From assembly GCA_018673255.1 (NCBI GenBank), contig JABHDC010000193.1:1-64000 (forward strand): DNA of 64,000 bases, written 5' to 3'. Position numbers and translations under genes: made by a program. Under the pieces are notes generated by a model that was given only the letters and a program-made list of their open reading frames with translations, made no database searches and had not been told where the DNA came from. The DNA comes from Gemmatimonadota bacterium (lineage in GTDB: Bacteria; Latescibacterota; UBA2968; UBA8231). Shown one piece after another: positions 15,553-24,757 of the stretch (position 1 is the first letter of the stretch; each line of letters opens with the position of its first letter).

Positions 15553-17283
15553 ATGCTCTTCAAGATCTCATGCTGTGCGTTCAACTTTGTAGGCCTGGAC
15601 CTGGACGAAAAGCTGGACCTCGTGGCCAACATGGCCTTTGACACGGTCGACCTTTCTGCCAAGTCGGGGGACGAACTGTCCCAGGCGGGGTTGATCGAGG
15701 AACCGACCGAATACGGAGCCTTCGTCCGCGACCGGGCTGCGGCGAGTGGACTGATCCTCGACGAACTGTTCATCTGCACGATCTTGCAGGATCGTGCAGA
15801 TGTCGACCTGACGACGGATGATGACGCGGTTCGACAGCACGCTCTGACCGCCTTCAGCCAGTTCTGCATATTCGGACAGGCGGCTGGTTTCAGGTCGATC
15901 CTGGTCGTGCCCCTTGCACCCGAAGGTGACATGGACGAGGCGACCGCATGGGACAACACGGTGAAGATGCTGCGCAACTTCACCGAGATCGCGGGCGAGC
16001 ACGATCTGCTGTTCAACATCGAGCCGGTGGACTTCTCGTTGACGAAGACACCGGAACTGGCGTGCAAGATGGCACAAGACGTGCCGGGCATGGGCTTCAC
16101 CCTGGACTACTCGCACTGGGTCAGTGTCGGCTGTTCGCAGGAAGAGATCGAGACGATGCACCCCTTCACCCGGCACATGCACATCCGCCAGGCGGCCTTG
16201 GGATCCAGGCAGGAACCGGTAGAGACTGGCACCATCGACTTTGCGCGTGTCACGCAGCGACTGCTCGACGATGACTTCGAAGGCACGCTGGCGTTGGAGC
16301 ACATCGGCAAGCTGGAACCCGGATACCGACCGGTAGACTCGGTCGTACGACAGAATGCGGAACTGGCCGCGCGCCTCGAGTACACGGCACGACGCCAGAT
16401 CAAGACCGAGGTCCTGCCGGCCAGCATGGAAGCCTCTGCCAGTCAGCGCACGGTGCCTGGGGAGGAGCCCTCTGCCTACAAGCCTGAGGACGAGGCGTGG
16501 GAAGCCATCAGTCTGAACGAGCGGCGGCTGACCGAAGGGGTCTTGAGCCGCAATCAGGAAAAGACGTCGGCGCTGCTGCACGACGCGTTCGTCTACGTTC
16601 GCGAGAACGGACAGGTGATCACCAAGACGACGTTCCTGTCCGAGTATCTGCCCAACGAGTGGATCGACGCAGAACTGGTGCCGAGAGAAGCGCCTCGGCA
16701 GTTTGGCGACCTGATCACGACGGCGGGGCTTGGATACTTCCGGATGAAAGGGGAGCCTGGCTATCCTGGTACGGCAGTCACCCACCTGTGGGTGCGCGGC
16801 GCCGACGGCAACTGGTTGCTGGCCCATCGGCAGGAGTCCCACAAGGGCCATGCCATCGGCCCGCTGCTGCCGCAGGAGGGGGGTGTCAGCGAGTCCGGTC
16901 TCGTCGGCTTTCAACCTCGCCTCGACGTGGCCAAGGAGATCGCTGTCAAGGAACGCGCCTGGCTCAAGGCCATGGTCGACAATGACTCAGCCGTCATGGA
17001 GGGGTTGATGCACCCCGCCCTGCAGTACGTGCACGTGACGGATCACACGAGCACCTTCGACGACTTCATGTACGAGCTGTCTACGGGGTTCACCGGAGCC
17101 AATTTCTGGGGGACGGCGATGCGCGCGTTCGGCGAGGATGTGGTCGTCGGTCTACATCTTGCCAACTACCTGCATCTGGGCGGGCCCGTGCAGTCGAACT
17201 CCCAGGCCATGCACTGCTGGGTCCGGTTCGACGATGGGTGGAAGATCGTCTCCCGACACGCGACCCGCTTCCTTCCATACTGA
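15553..17283 (+). CDS. Sugar-phosphate isomerase/epimerase-like TIM barrel fused to two SnoaL-like domains
   Basis: 576 residues. The first ~275 form an AP-endonuclease-2/xylose-isomerase-like TIM barrel: NIEPVDF with the metal Glu, FTLDYSHW with the Asp/His pair, MHIRQAA with the His, and LALEHIG with the last Glu. The C-terminal half contains two SnoaL/DUF4440-type cone domains, about 310-420 (AWEAISLNERRLTEGVLSRN...HLWVRGADGNWLLAHRQES) and 455-575 (KERAWLKAMVDND...HCWVRFDDGWKIVSRH). ATG 15553 follows AGGGGAA. An in-frame ATG at 15484 would put the operator inside the gene and has no ribosome site. The barrel probably isomerises or epimerises a keto-sugar. The role of the added domains is unknown. 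Confidence 0.8.
   Translation: MLFKISCCAFNFVGLDLDEKLDLVANMAFDTVDLSAKSGDELSQAGLIEEPTEYGAFVRDRAAASGLILDELFICTILQDRADVDLTTDDDAVRQHALTAFSQFCIFGQAAGFRSILVVPLAPEGDMDEATAWDNTVKMLRNFTEIAGEHDLLFNIEPVDFSLTKTPELACKMAQDVPGMGFTLDYSHWVSVGCSQEEIETMHPFTRHMHIRQAALGSRQEPVETGTIDFARVTQRLLDDDFEGTLALEHIGKLEPGYRPVDSVVRQNAELAARLEYTARRQIKTEVLPASMEASASQRTVPGEEPSAYKPEDEAWEAISLNERRLTEGVLSRNQEKTSALLHDAFVYVRENGQVITKTTFLSEYLPNEWIDAELVPREAPRQFGDLITTAGLGYFRMKGEPGYPGTAVTHLWVRGADGNWLLAHRQESHKGHAIGPLLPQEGGVSESGLVGFQPRLDVAKEIAVKERAWLKAMVDNDSAVMEGLMHPALQYVHVTDHTSTFDDFMYELSTGFTGANFWGTAMRAFGEDVVVGLHLANYLHLGGPVQSNSQAMHCWVRFDDGWKIVSRHATRFLPY
15771..15802 (+). repeat. Perfect 13-bp inverted repeat inside the TIM-barrel gene
   Basis: CATCTGCACGATC (15771-15783) and GATCGTGCAGATG (15790-15802) flank TTGCAG. 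It lies about 220 nt into the coding sequence and encodes part of FICTILQDRADV. It could form a stable mRNA hairpin or be coincidental. Confidence 0.6.
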
Positions 17284-17322
17284 TTGACTGACTACTCTGC
17301 CCTACCGATTGCAGGAGAGACC

Positions 17323-18315
17323 ATGGCAAGTTCACTGAGATTCGGAATCATCGGTTGCGGCGGCATCGCGCGGAAGTTCGCCACCTGCATCCACCACGTG
17401 GAAGGGGCGGAGCTGCTCGCTGTCGCGTCGGCCACACCGGGAAAGGGTGAGGCCTTCGCCAAGGAATTCGGGGTAGAGACGGGGTACTCCGACTACACCC
17501 AGTTGGTGAGCCGCGATGACATCGACGCTGTCTACGTCGCCACGACGCACAATTTCCACTACGACAACGTCACGCTGGCCCTGGACCACGGTAAGCATGT
17601 GCTGTGCGAGAAGCCGATCACGGTGGCCGCATGGGAGGCCGAAGAGCTGATCGCCATGGCTCGCGGGAAGAAGCTCTTCATGATGGAAGGCATGTGGACC
17701 CGGTTCCTGCCGGCCATCTGCCAGGTCAGAGAGTGGCTGGACGCCGGCCAGATCGGCGAGTTGCGACAAATCAAGGCCGACTTTGGCTTCAACGCCCCCT
17801 TCGACCCGGATGGACGCATGTTCAACAAGACGCTGGCCGGTGGCGCCCTGTTAGATGCGGGCATCTATCCGGTGTCGCTGGCCAACATGATCGCCGGCCC
17901 GCCGGCGGCGATCGAAGGCATCGCCGACATCGGCAGCACGGGCGTCGATGAGCAGTCCTTCTATCTGCTGCGCTACGAGAGCGGGGTCATCGCCAGTCTG
18001 TCAGCCTCGGTCCGGGCGCCGATCGAGATCGTCGCTCATATCATCGGCAACGAGGGCCGGATCACGATCCCTCGGTTCCTTGCGGCCACCACCGTCGAGT
18101 TGACCCGGTTCAGCACCAGAGAGACGATCCGACGGGAGTTTCCCATCGCGGATGGCCAAGGGTTCGAGTACGAGATCCAGGAGGTCGTAGATTGCATCGC
18201 TCAGGGCAAGCTGGAGAGCGACATCATGCCCCTGGATGAGACCCTGTCGATCATGCGGACCATGGATACGATCCGCGGCAAGCTGGGACTCGTCTACGAC
18301 AACGACAAGAGGTAG
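17323..18315 (+). CDS. Gfo/Idh/MocA oxidoreductase (dihydrodiol/xylose dehydrogenase-like)
   Basis: 330 residues. The N-terminal Rossmann motif is GIIGCGGIARKF (8-19) and the conserved EKP is at 96-98 (CEKPIT). MMEGMWTRFLPA resembles the EAMWTRF segment of dimeric dihydrodiol dehydrogenases and D-xylose 1-dehydrogenases. The C-terminal half has DAGIYPVSLANM with the catalytic Asp/His-like region (here Tyr). It probably oxidises a sugar at C1 or C3 with NAD(P). ATG 17323 has GCAGGAGAG upstream. It lies 39 nt after the TIM-barrel fusion gene in the same run. Confidence 0.87.
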   Translation: MASSLRFGIIGCGGIARKFATCIHHVEGAELLAVASATPGKGEAFAKEFGVETGYSDYTQLVSRDDIDAVYVATTHNFHYDNVTLALDHGKHVLCEKPITVAAWEAEELIAMARGKKLFMMEGMWTRFLPAICQVREWLDAGQIGELRQIKADFGFNAPFDPDGRMFNKTLAGGALLDAGIYPVSLANMIAGPPAAIEGIADIGSTGVDEQSFYLLRYESGVIASLSASVRAPIEIVAHIIGNEGRITIPRFLAATTVELTRFSTRETIRREFPIADGQGFEYEIQEVVDCIAQGKLESDIMPLDETLSIMRTMDTIRGKLGLVYDNDKR

Positions 18316-18334
18316 TACGGGAGAAGGCTGACTG

Positions 18335-18616
18335 GTGACGGAGTCCCAACGGGACGAGACGCTTCCACTCGACGGCGTGCGAGTCCTCGACCTCACGCGC
18401 CTGGTGGCGGGGAATGTCGCCAGCGTCGTGCTGGCGGATTTCGGCGCCGACGTTATCAAGGTGGAGCATCCACAGCGCGGCGACGACCTGCGGCGCTGGA
18501 GTGAGGGCGGCGTGGAGACCTGGCCTGTATCGGCCGGCGGTGCAGAAAATCGCCTCGGCCGGCGGGATCATCCTGTCACCACGAACCGAGGAGGAGGAGG
18601 TCGCCATGAGCTCTGA
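18335..18616 (+). pseudogene. CoA-transferase family III (CaiB/BaiF), N-terminal fragment
   Basis: From GTG 18335 about 60 residues match the N-terminus of class III CoA-transferases: [41 protein letters not shown]. After that the family similarity stops, and an unrelated tail of about 30 codons follows. The rest of the normal ~400-residue enzyme, including the catalytic Asp, is absent. The junction holds a direct repeat CGGCCGGCGG (18531-18540 and 18556-18565). This looks like a deletion remnant. It overlaps the start of the GH117-like gene by a few bases. Confidence 0.75.
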
Positions 18617-19646
18617 ACATCTCAGTGCCGCCTCCAGGCGGGCATTGGCCTACGACAAGGGACCGGAGTGGTTCTGCCAGTTCCGCGACGAGCCACTGCT
18701 GGGCGACTTCGCCTACGAGCCGGGTGTCATCCGGCGAGACCCGAGTGCCGTGTTGCAGATCGACGGTACGTATTACGTCTGGTATACGAAGGGCGAGGGA
18801 GAAACAGCCGGGTTTGGTTCGAGTGATCCCTCGAAGAAGGTCTTCCCCTGGGACCTGACCGAAGTGTGGTATGCCACATCGCAGGATGGCTGGACATGGC
18901 AGGAGCAGGGACTGGCCGTCGGCCGAGGACCGGAAGGGTCCTTCGACGATCGCGCCGTGTTCACACCAGAGATTCTCGCCCACAGAGATCGCTACTACCT
19001 TGTCTACCAGGTCGTAAAAGCGCCCTACGTCGTGCGTGTGAAGAACCAGATTGCCATGTCTGTCGCCGACTCCCCGAATGGGCCGTGGCGCAAGCTGGAT
19101 GAGCCGATCCTGTCTGCCGCCGACAATGGCGAATGGCTCGGAGAGGAGGACGACCGCTTCGCCGTGGTCTGGAAAGGAGACTTCGACAGCCACAAGGTCC
19201 ACGACCCTTGTCTCATCCACTATCAGGATCGATTCTGGCTCTATTACAAAGGCGAGCAGATGGGCGAAGGGTTCACCTTCGGTGGACGAGAGATCCGCTG
19301 GGGTGTCGCCGTCGCCAGCCACCCTGAGGGACCCTATGTGAAATCCCCCTGGAATCCGATCACCAACTCCGGTCACGAGGTCTGCGTCTGGACCTATCGA
19401 GGCGGCGTCGCTGCCCTGCTGACGACCGACGGGCCAGAGAAGAACACGGTGCAGTATGCTCCGGACGGTGTGAACTTCGAGATCGTCTCCGTCATCAAGG
19501 GCGCCCCGGAGGCGCTCGGTCTTTTCCGACCGCCGACCACTGATGACGATCCCCTGGCAGGCATCCGCTGGGGACTGTGCCACGTCTACCACGAAGGCTG
19601 GCAGTATATCCGTCGTTTCGAGACGATTCGCCCGCGCGTGGCCTGA
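18606..19646 (+). CDS. GH117-like alpha-1,3-(3,6-anhydro)-L-galactosidase
   Basis: A 346-residue five-bladed beta-propeller enzyme without a signal peptide. The N-terminal helix carries SAASRR (S7-x-A9-x-x-R12), the SxAxxR signature of the GH117 dimerisation helix. Candidate catalytic acids are D45 (RRDPSAV), D200 (KVHDPC) and E258 (SGHEVCVW). As I recall, their spacing equals that of D97/D252/E310 in the characterised enzyme AhgA. GH117 enzymes remove 3,6-anhydro-L-galactose from the non-reducing end of neoagaro-oligosaccharides. A very strong ribosome site (GAGGAGGAGGAGG) precedes ATG 18606. A sulfatase follows after 35 nt, so a sulfated galactan oligosaccharide is a likely substrate. A general GH43-like role is the alternative. 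Confidence 0.68.
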   Translation: MSSEHLSAASRRALAYDKGPEWFCQFRDEPLLGDFAYEPGVIRRDPSAVLQIDGTYYVWYTKGEGETAGFGSSDPSKKVFPWDLTEVWYATSQDGWTWQEQGLAVGRGPEGSFDDRAVFTPEILAHRDRYYLVYQVVKAPYVVRVKNQIAMSVADSPNGPWRKLDEPILSAADNGEWLGEEDDRFAVVWKGDFDSHKVHDPCLIHYQDRFWLYYKGEQMGEGFTFGGREIRWGVAVASHPEGPYVKSPWNPITNSGHEVCVWTYRGGVAALLTTDGPEKNTVQYAPDGVNFEIVSVIKGAPEALGLFRPPTTDDDPLAGIRWGLCHVYHEGWQYIRRFETIRPRVA

Positions 19647-19681
19647 CACCTTCAACCCTCCACTCGTATCCGAGGCAGGCT

Positions 19682-21178
19682 GTGTCCGACCGACCGAACA
19701 TCATTCTCGTCATCACCGACCAGCAACGGGCCGACACGATCGGCGCCTGGGGCTACGATCACATGGTCACACCGGCGATGGACGAGTTGGCCCGTGAGGG
19801 TTATTCCTTCCGCAACGCCTTCTGCCCCGGTGCTACCTGCATGGCGAGCCGTGCCGCCATCTTTACCGGCATGTATCCGCACAATACCGGTGTCTACAGC
19901 TTCAATGACTGGTCAGGACATCGGCTGTGGACCCATGATTTGAAGGAAGCCGGCTACTGGTGCGCCAGTGTGGGCAAGATGCATCTGAATTCCAACGATG
20001 TGGATGACGGTTTCCACGAGCGCATCATCACCGAGAATCCGACCGGATTCGGCCGCGAAAATGGCGGGGCGGACGATGACTGGGGGCGCTATCTTGCCCA
20101 CCATGGACAGGTTCGACCAAATCATCGCAACCGAACCGACCCGGAGTGGCTCTCGAAGTTCCAGGGAGTTCCCTGGCATCTGGAGGAGTGCTACCACTCC
20201 GATGTCTTCATCGGTGATGCCGCTGTCGGATGGGTGGAAACCTACAATTCCGATCGTCCCCTCTTCCTCGAAGTCGGCTTCACTGGCCCGCATGAGCCCT
20301 GGGACCCACTTCCCCGCCATCTGGAGATGTATCAGGACGCCGAGATCCCTCCTGCCGTCTTCCGCGATGGTGAACTCGACGACAACCCGCCGGAGCACAC
20401 ATCCCACCGACGCTGGTTTGAAGAGACATCGAATGAGGCGCAGATCAGGCTGCGTGATGCGACACCCGATCAGATCGCCGGGATGCGGCGCCACTACTAC
20501 GGCAACATCACGACGGTGGACGAGAAGCTCGGTCAACTGATGGCAGCGCTGGAGCGGAAGGGGCTCCTTGAGAACAGCATCGTCCTGTTCTGCTCCGATC
20601 ACGGGGAGATGCTCGGTGACCACGGTCTCGTCTACAAGTGGCTGATGTATGACTGCATCACCCGGATCCCCCTCATCATCCGCGACTATCGCGAAGAGGG
20701 AAAGGTTGGCTCAACCGATGATCTCGTATCACTGATGGACCTGGGTCCGACGATCCTGGAGGCGGCCGGCATCGAGACCCCGGGCTATCTTGAGGGGCGC
20801 TCCCTGTCACCCTACTTCCAGGGTCACCACGACGAGGTGAGACCACGGGAGTTTGTCTTCTGTGAGGACAACTACGAGGTCATGATGCGGGGACGTGATC
20901 ACAAGATCGTCTACTACATCGGCCAGGAATACGGCGAACTCTACGATCTGCGCCAGGACCCGCACGAGCTGCACAATCTCTGGAGCAGTGAGTCCCACGA
21001 GGCGCTGCGGACACAACTGCAGCTACTGCTGCTGCAGTGGCTCGCCCAGAGCAACTACTGGACGGCCGGCTACAAGCAGAAGCGGCTCAGGAAATACGGC
21101 ATGAACTGGCCCCACGATGGGCGAGCCGCCCTGAGCCACAATCAGCTGGACGCTTCCGAGCGCCCTGTCGACCTATAG
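19682..21178 (+). CDS. Type I sulfatase (FGly, Cys type)
   Basis: 498 residues. RPNIILVITDQQRAD at the N-terminus holds the first metal Asp pair, and the formylglycine site is C53 in ATCMASR-AAIFTG. This is a CxASR variant of CxPSR. Other family parts are GYWCASVGKMH, FTGPHEPW and CSDHGEMLGDHG. There is no signal peptide, so it should act in the cytoplasm. The start is GTG 19682 with GAGGCAGG upstream; longer versions run into the preceding gene. It lies between a GH117-like gene and an enolase-superfamily gene, suggesting removal of a sulfate from an imported galactan oligosaccharide. Confidence 0.93.
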   Translation: MSDRPNIILVITDQQRADTIGAWGYDHMVTPAMDELAREGYSFRNAFCPGATCMASRAAIFTGMYPHNTGVYSFNDWSGHRLWTHDLKEAGYWCASVGKMHLNSNDVDDGFHERIITENPTGFGRENGGADDDWGRYLAHHGQVRPNHRNRTDPEWLSKFQGVPWHLEECYHSDVFIGDAAVGWVETYNSDRPLFLEVGFTGPHEPWDPLPRHLEMYQDAEIPPAVFRDGELDDNPPEHTSHRRWFEETSNEAQIRLRDATPDQIAGMRRHYYGNITTVDEKLGQLMAALERKGLLENSIVLFCSDHGEMLGDHGLVYKWLMYDCITRIPLIIRDYREEGKVGSTDDLVSLMDLGPTILEAAGIETPGYLEGRSLSPYFQGHHDEVRPREFVFCEDNYEVMMRGRDHKIVYYIGQEYGELYDLRQDPHELHNLWSSESHEALRTQLQLLLLQWLAQSNYWTAGYKQKRLRKYGMNWPHDGRAALSHNQLDASERPVDL

Positions 21179-21210
21179 ATGACGAATACGATATCTCGAA
21201 AGGAAACCGT

Positions 21211-22383
21211 GTGAAGATCACCCATCTCGAGGTCCTGCGGATGGACGCCCCTTCCGAGCAGGACAACAACTGGCTTTTCGTCCGCATCCACACCGACGAG
21301 GGTCTGTACGGCATCGGCGAGGGGTCTCTGCAGTACAAGGACGCCGCCCTGGAAGCGGAGCTCGTGAACTTCGGGAAGTATCTGAAAGGCAAGGATCCCT
21401 TCCAGATCGAGCACATCTGGACCTCCCTCCACCGCCGCGTGACCTGGACCGGAGGGGCCGTGACGATCTCCGCTATCAGTGCCATCGACCTGGCCCTGTG
21501 GGATCTGAAGGCGAAGGCCCTCGGTGTGCCGGTCTACGAGCTGGCCGGTGGCAAGGTCCGCGACTCGGTACCCCTGTATGCCAATGGCTGGCGGGGTCTT
21601 CGCTCCGCCCACGGGGAGGCAGGCGACAGCTTTCAGCGGGAGCTTGCTCAGATCGCGGCCAGCGGCAAGGCCGTCGCCGAGATGGGTTTCGGCTGTCTGA
21701 AGATCTATCCTTTCGGCGGTGGCCAGACGATCTCCCTGGAGCGTCTGGACAGGGGTGCGGAGCGGGTCGCCGTGCTGCGCGAGGCGGTGGGACCGGGCGT
21801 CGAGATCGCCATCGATTGCCGGGCTCGCCTCAACATCTGGAGTGCGCGGCGGGCGGCCAAGCGTCTCGAGCCCTACGATATCGCCTGGATGGAGGAACCG
21901 ATCCTCTTCGACAACGTGGATGCCATGGGTGCTTTCGCCCGCTCGGTCGATGTGCCGATCGCCACGGGGGAACAGCGCTATACCCGCTGGGAGTTCCGCG
22001 ACATCCTCGAGCAGAATGCCGTCGGCATCATCCAACCGGACATCTGCCACGCCGGTGGCATGTCCGAGCTGCGCAAGATCGGCGCCATGGCGGAGACTTT
22101 CACCGTCATCGTTTCGCCCCACAATTCGAACGGTCCGATCTCCACCGTCGCCAGTCTGCATCTGGATATGACGCTGCCCAACATCCACATGCAGGAGCTG
22201 TTCCTGAACTCGACGAAGGAATACGACGAGGTGCTTACGAATCCGATTCCCATCGCCGATGGGTATGCTACTGTACCGGAGGGTCCCGGCTGGGGGACGG
22301 ATCTCGATTTGGAAGCGATCGCTGCGCATCCACCATCGGAACTGATACCAGTGGAGTCCGAGCCATACATCGACTTCTTCTAG
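21211..22383 (+). CDS. Enolase-superfamily dehydratase (mandelate racemase/galactonate dehydratase-like)
   Basis: 390 residues with the N-terminal capping domain and modified TIM barrel. Metal ligands are D202 (AIDCRARLN), E228 (WMEEPI) and E254 (ATGEQ), and the catalytic His is H304 (VSPHNSNGP). This is the galactonate-dehydratase/mandelate racemase arrangement, but the usual DFHGR is replaced by DCRAR. It probably dehydrates an aldonic acid to a 2-keto-3-deoxy acid. GTG 21211 has AAAGGA about 8 nt upstream. It is the last gene of the plus-strand run. Confidence 0.88.
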   Translation: MKITHLEVLRMDAPSEQDNNWLFVRIHTDEGLYGIGEGSLQYKDAALEAELVNFGKYLKGKDPFQIEHIWTSLHRRVTWTGGAVTISAISAIDLALWDLKAKALGVPVYELAGGKVRDSVPLYANGWRGLRSAHGEAGDSFQRELAQIAASGKAVAEMGFGCLKIYPFGGGQTISLERLDRGAERVAVLREAVGPGVEIAIDCRARLNIWSARRAAKRLEPYDIAWMEEPILFDNVDAMGAFARSVDVPIATGEQRYTRWEFRDILEQNAVGIIQPDICHAGGMSELRKIGAMAETFTVIVSPHNSNGPISTVASLHLDMTLPNIHMQELFLNSTKEYDEVLTNPIPIADGYATVPEGPGWGTDLDLEAIAAHPPSELIPVESEPYIDFF

Positions 22384-22528
22384 GCACCGTCACATCTTCT
22401 GGAAGTCGTCATACCTTATAGAAGCCGTTGCCCTGGCGGGAATCGGGGCACACATGGGAAGCCGCCAGGAAAGCAACCCGCAGCGGGACACGGTCTTCGG
22501 GCCGCCCTGTCGCCTGCATCGCTTGCGA

Positions 22529-22557
22529 TTGGGATCACGATTGGGGTTTGCTATACG
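22529..22557 (+). promoter_or_regulatory. Promoter candidate for the DUF362-FlgD gene
   Basis: TTGGGA (22529-22534), a 17-bp spacer and TATACG (22552-22557) lie 40 bp before the start codon; each hexamer matches the consensus at four of six positions. The rest of the 22384-22597 gap shows only a weak 8-bp inverted repeat (22432-22439/22462-22469). Confidence 0.4.
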
Positions 22558-22597
22558 GTGAGTATTCTGCCGAATCAGGTGAAGAAAGGGTGTAGTG

Positions 22598-24673
22598 ATG
22601 AGTGCAGGACGTTTCGTTTTCTACCGTTGGCCCATTTTGCTTGTCGTCGTTGGCTCTCTGATCGGCTACGATCTCGTAACAGCCAACCGCGCATCACCGT
22701 GGCAGGACTCTCCAGTCGATGCCGTCAGCCTGGCGACACCCCTCGAGAACTCGACCGTCTCTCTGTTGCGGTCGGATTCTGAGAGGTTGAGCGATCCTGC
22801 CCCCGCCGACGCCGAGTTGACCTACCTCCAGATCCGCGAGATGGTGTGGCTGGCGATCGAGATGGCACCGACCAGAACCGGTCCCCTGCCGTCGATCATC
22901 GAACCCGGTGACTGGGTTGTCGTCAAGCCGAACATGGTCTTCATCCCACCCCAGTCTGGGAACTACTCTCTCGGAGACATCACGGACCCGCGCGTGACGC
23001 AGGCCGTGCTCGAATATCTTGCCCGGTTTTCCGCCGCCGGCCGCATCACACTGGCCATGGGTGGCAGCTGGAAAGGTCTCAGTGGCCCCGATTTCTCCAA
23101 TGATGGTGGCTTCGAACGTCAGAACGGTGTGAATGTCGATGGATTTACGACCACCTTCGGCGACAACTATCCTGGATTCGAGGGCAGCTTCACGGACGTG
23201 ATCGACAGTCTGGCCATCGCCCACCCGGACATGCGTTTCGACACGGCGGATTTCAACTACGACCTGTTTCCCACTCTCGAAGACCGGCGCATGATTCCGG
23301 TTCCCGAGTCCAATGGGATCGCCGGATTCGCAGCTGACGAGTATTACGTCGGCGAGGCCCTCGTCAATGCGGATATCTTCATCAGCGTGCCGACGATGAA
23401 GGTTCATGATATTCCCGGTGTGTCGCTGTCGTTGAAGAACTACGTCGGTACCCAGTCGCGGGTCGTCAATGGCACAGGGGGCTGGTGGAATGCAAAGCTC
23501 CACGGCCTGCCCGGTGGGATCGACATGGTGATCACCGACCTGGTCAGCTACCACCCACCCGACTATGTCGTCATCGGCGCTGTCTGGGGTATGGAAGGTA
23601 ATGGACCGCATATCTCGCAAGGCGGGCTGCCACTGCGCCTGAACATGGTGCTGGCCGGTCAGGATCCAGTCGCCACCGATGCGGTTGCGACAAAGGTCAT
23701 GGGCTTCAACCCGTGGGATATCGAGCACCTGCGCAACTCATCAGCCAAGGGTTTCGGCACGATCGACGAGCGCTTCATCACCGTCCGTGGTGATGCCATT
23801 CAAGACGTGCAGCTGACTTTCGCCAAGCCACCGCTGCAGAGCATGCGTCTGGACTTCTACTACGGTCGCGCCAATCGTGAGTGGCTGATCAATGGGGTGT
23901 ATCCGGGCGCCGATCTGGCCATCGAGCACCTTGCTGCTGAGGCAGACCTGCGCCCCCTCGAAGGGGAGATTGCAGGGGGGGCGACCTGGACACGGATCAA
24001 TGGTCGCGGCGACGAGATCGATCTGAAGAACTACTGGAATACCCAGTATGGATCCTACCAGAGCGATGTTGTCACCTACGCCTTCACCTACCTGATGTCG
24101 TCCACCGAGCAGGAGGGCGAGTTGTGGATCGGTTCATCGGATGGCATCAAGGTGTGGCTCAATGGCGAGGTGATCCACGTCAACGAGGCGTCCGGGCGTC
24201 ATCGCCTGGCCGAAGATCAGATCCCCATTCGACTCCAGGCAGGTGAGAATCGACTGCTGCTGAAGGTGAAGAATACCCTCGGCGACTACTCGTTCTCCGC
24301 CGCCATCGTCGACGAGGATGGCGATACGCTGCCGGGGATCCGGTATTTCCCGGATACGCCGACGTGGGTCGCCGCCGTGGACGGATCGACGCCGAGCCAG
24401 TTCGACCTGGAGGCCAACTACCCGAATCCCTTCAACGCGGACACGATCATCCCCTTCCACCTGGCTCACAGCGGCCAGATCAGATTGTTGATCCACAACA
24501 ATCTTGGCCAGCGCGTCGCCACACTCGTAGATGGCTATCGCGTGGCTGGAAGCTATCGGGCTGGATGGGACGGACGGGATGACGCAGGTCGCCGGCTGGC
24601 CAGTGGTGTCTATATCATCCGGCTCGACAGTCAGGATGGCATCCAGACACACAAGGCACTGCTGCTGCAGTAA
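22598..24673 (+). CDS. Secreted DUF362 protein with FlgD/T9SS-type C-terminal domain
   Basis: 691 residues. An N-terminal hydrophobic segment (about 8-30, FVFYRWPILLVVVGSLIG) is a signal or anchor. The DUF362 core covers about 60-400 with VVVKPNMVF, VPTMKVHDIPGVSLSLKNYVG and VLAGQDPVATDAVATKVMGF. A galactose-binding-like beta-sandwich follows at about 450-580 (LWIGSSDGIKVWLNGEVIHVNE, AGENRLLLKVKN). The last ~85 residues are a FlgD-Ig/sorting domain beginning NYPNPFNADTIIPFHL and ending KALLLQ. It should be exported and possibly surface-attached. ATG 22598 has AAAGGG seven nt upstream. Biochemical function unknown. Confidence 0.82.
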   Translation: MSAGRFVFYRWPILLVVVGSLIGYDLVTANRASPWQDSPVDAVSLATPLENSTVSLLRSDSERLSDPAPADAELTYLQIREMVWLAIEMAPTRTGPLPSIIEPGDWVVVKPNMVFIPPQSGNYSLGDITDPRVTQAVLEYLARFSAAGRITLAMGGSWKGLSGPDFSNDGGFERQNGVNVDGFTTTFGDNYPGFEGSFTDVIDSLAIAHPDMRFDTADFNYDLFPTLEDRRMIPVPESNGIAGFAADEYYVGEALVNADIFISVPTMKVHDIPGVSLSLKNYVGTQSRVVNGTGGWWNAKLHGLPGGIDMVITDLVSYHPPDYVVIGAVWGMEGNGPHISQGGLPLRLNMVLAGQDPVATDAVATKVMGFNPWDIEHLRNSSAKGFGTIDERFITVRGDAIQDVQLTFAKPPLQSMRLDFYYGRANREWLINGVYPGADLAIEHLAAEADLRPLEGEIAGGATWTRINGRGDEIDLKNYWNTQYGSYQSDVVTYAFTYLMSSTEQEGELWIGSSDGIKVWLNGEVIHVNEASGRHRLAEDQIPIRLQAGENRLLLKVKNTLGDYSFSAAIVDEDGDTLPGIRYFPDTPTWVAAVDGSTPSQFDLEANYPNPFNADTIIPFHLAHSGQIRLLIHNNLGQRVATLVDGYRVAGSYRAGWDGRDDAGRRLASGVYIIRLDSQDGIQTHKALLLQ

Positions 24674-24701
24674 TCTCGGCACCGTAGGCAGCAATCAGAC
24701 C

Positions 24702-24734
24702 CATCGGCCCGTGGCGCCTGACGTCGCGGGCCGA
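24702..24734. terminator. Hairpin between convergent DUF362 genes
   Basis: ATCGGCCCG (24702-24710) pairs with CGGGCCGAT (24726-24734). The inner bases extend the stem to about 14 bp with two G-U pairs around CCTGA. Short T-runs only (CATTTGG), so it may work as a bidirectional terminator with modest strength. Confidence 0.55.
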
Positions 24735-24757
24735 TCGGCATTTGGGGCGGCTTGCCT

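Noticed and set aside
21142..22329. 395-codon minus-strand open frame opposite the enolase-superfamily gene
   Set aside because: The plus-strand frame has all catalytic residues. The antisense frame is Asp/Arg/Gly-rich, typical of a shadow in G+C-rich DNA.
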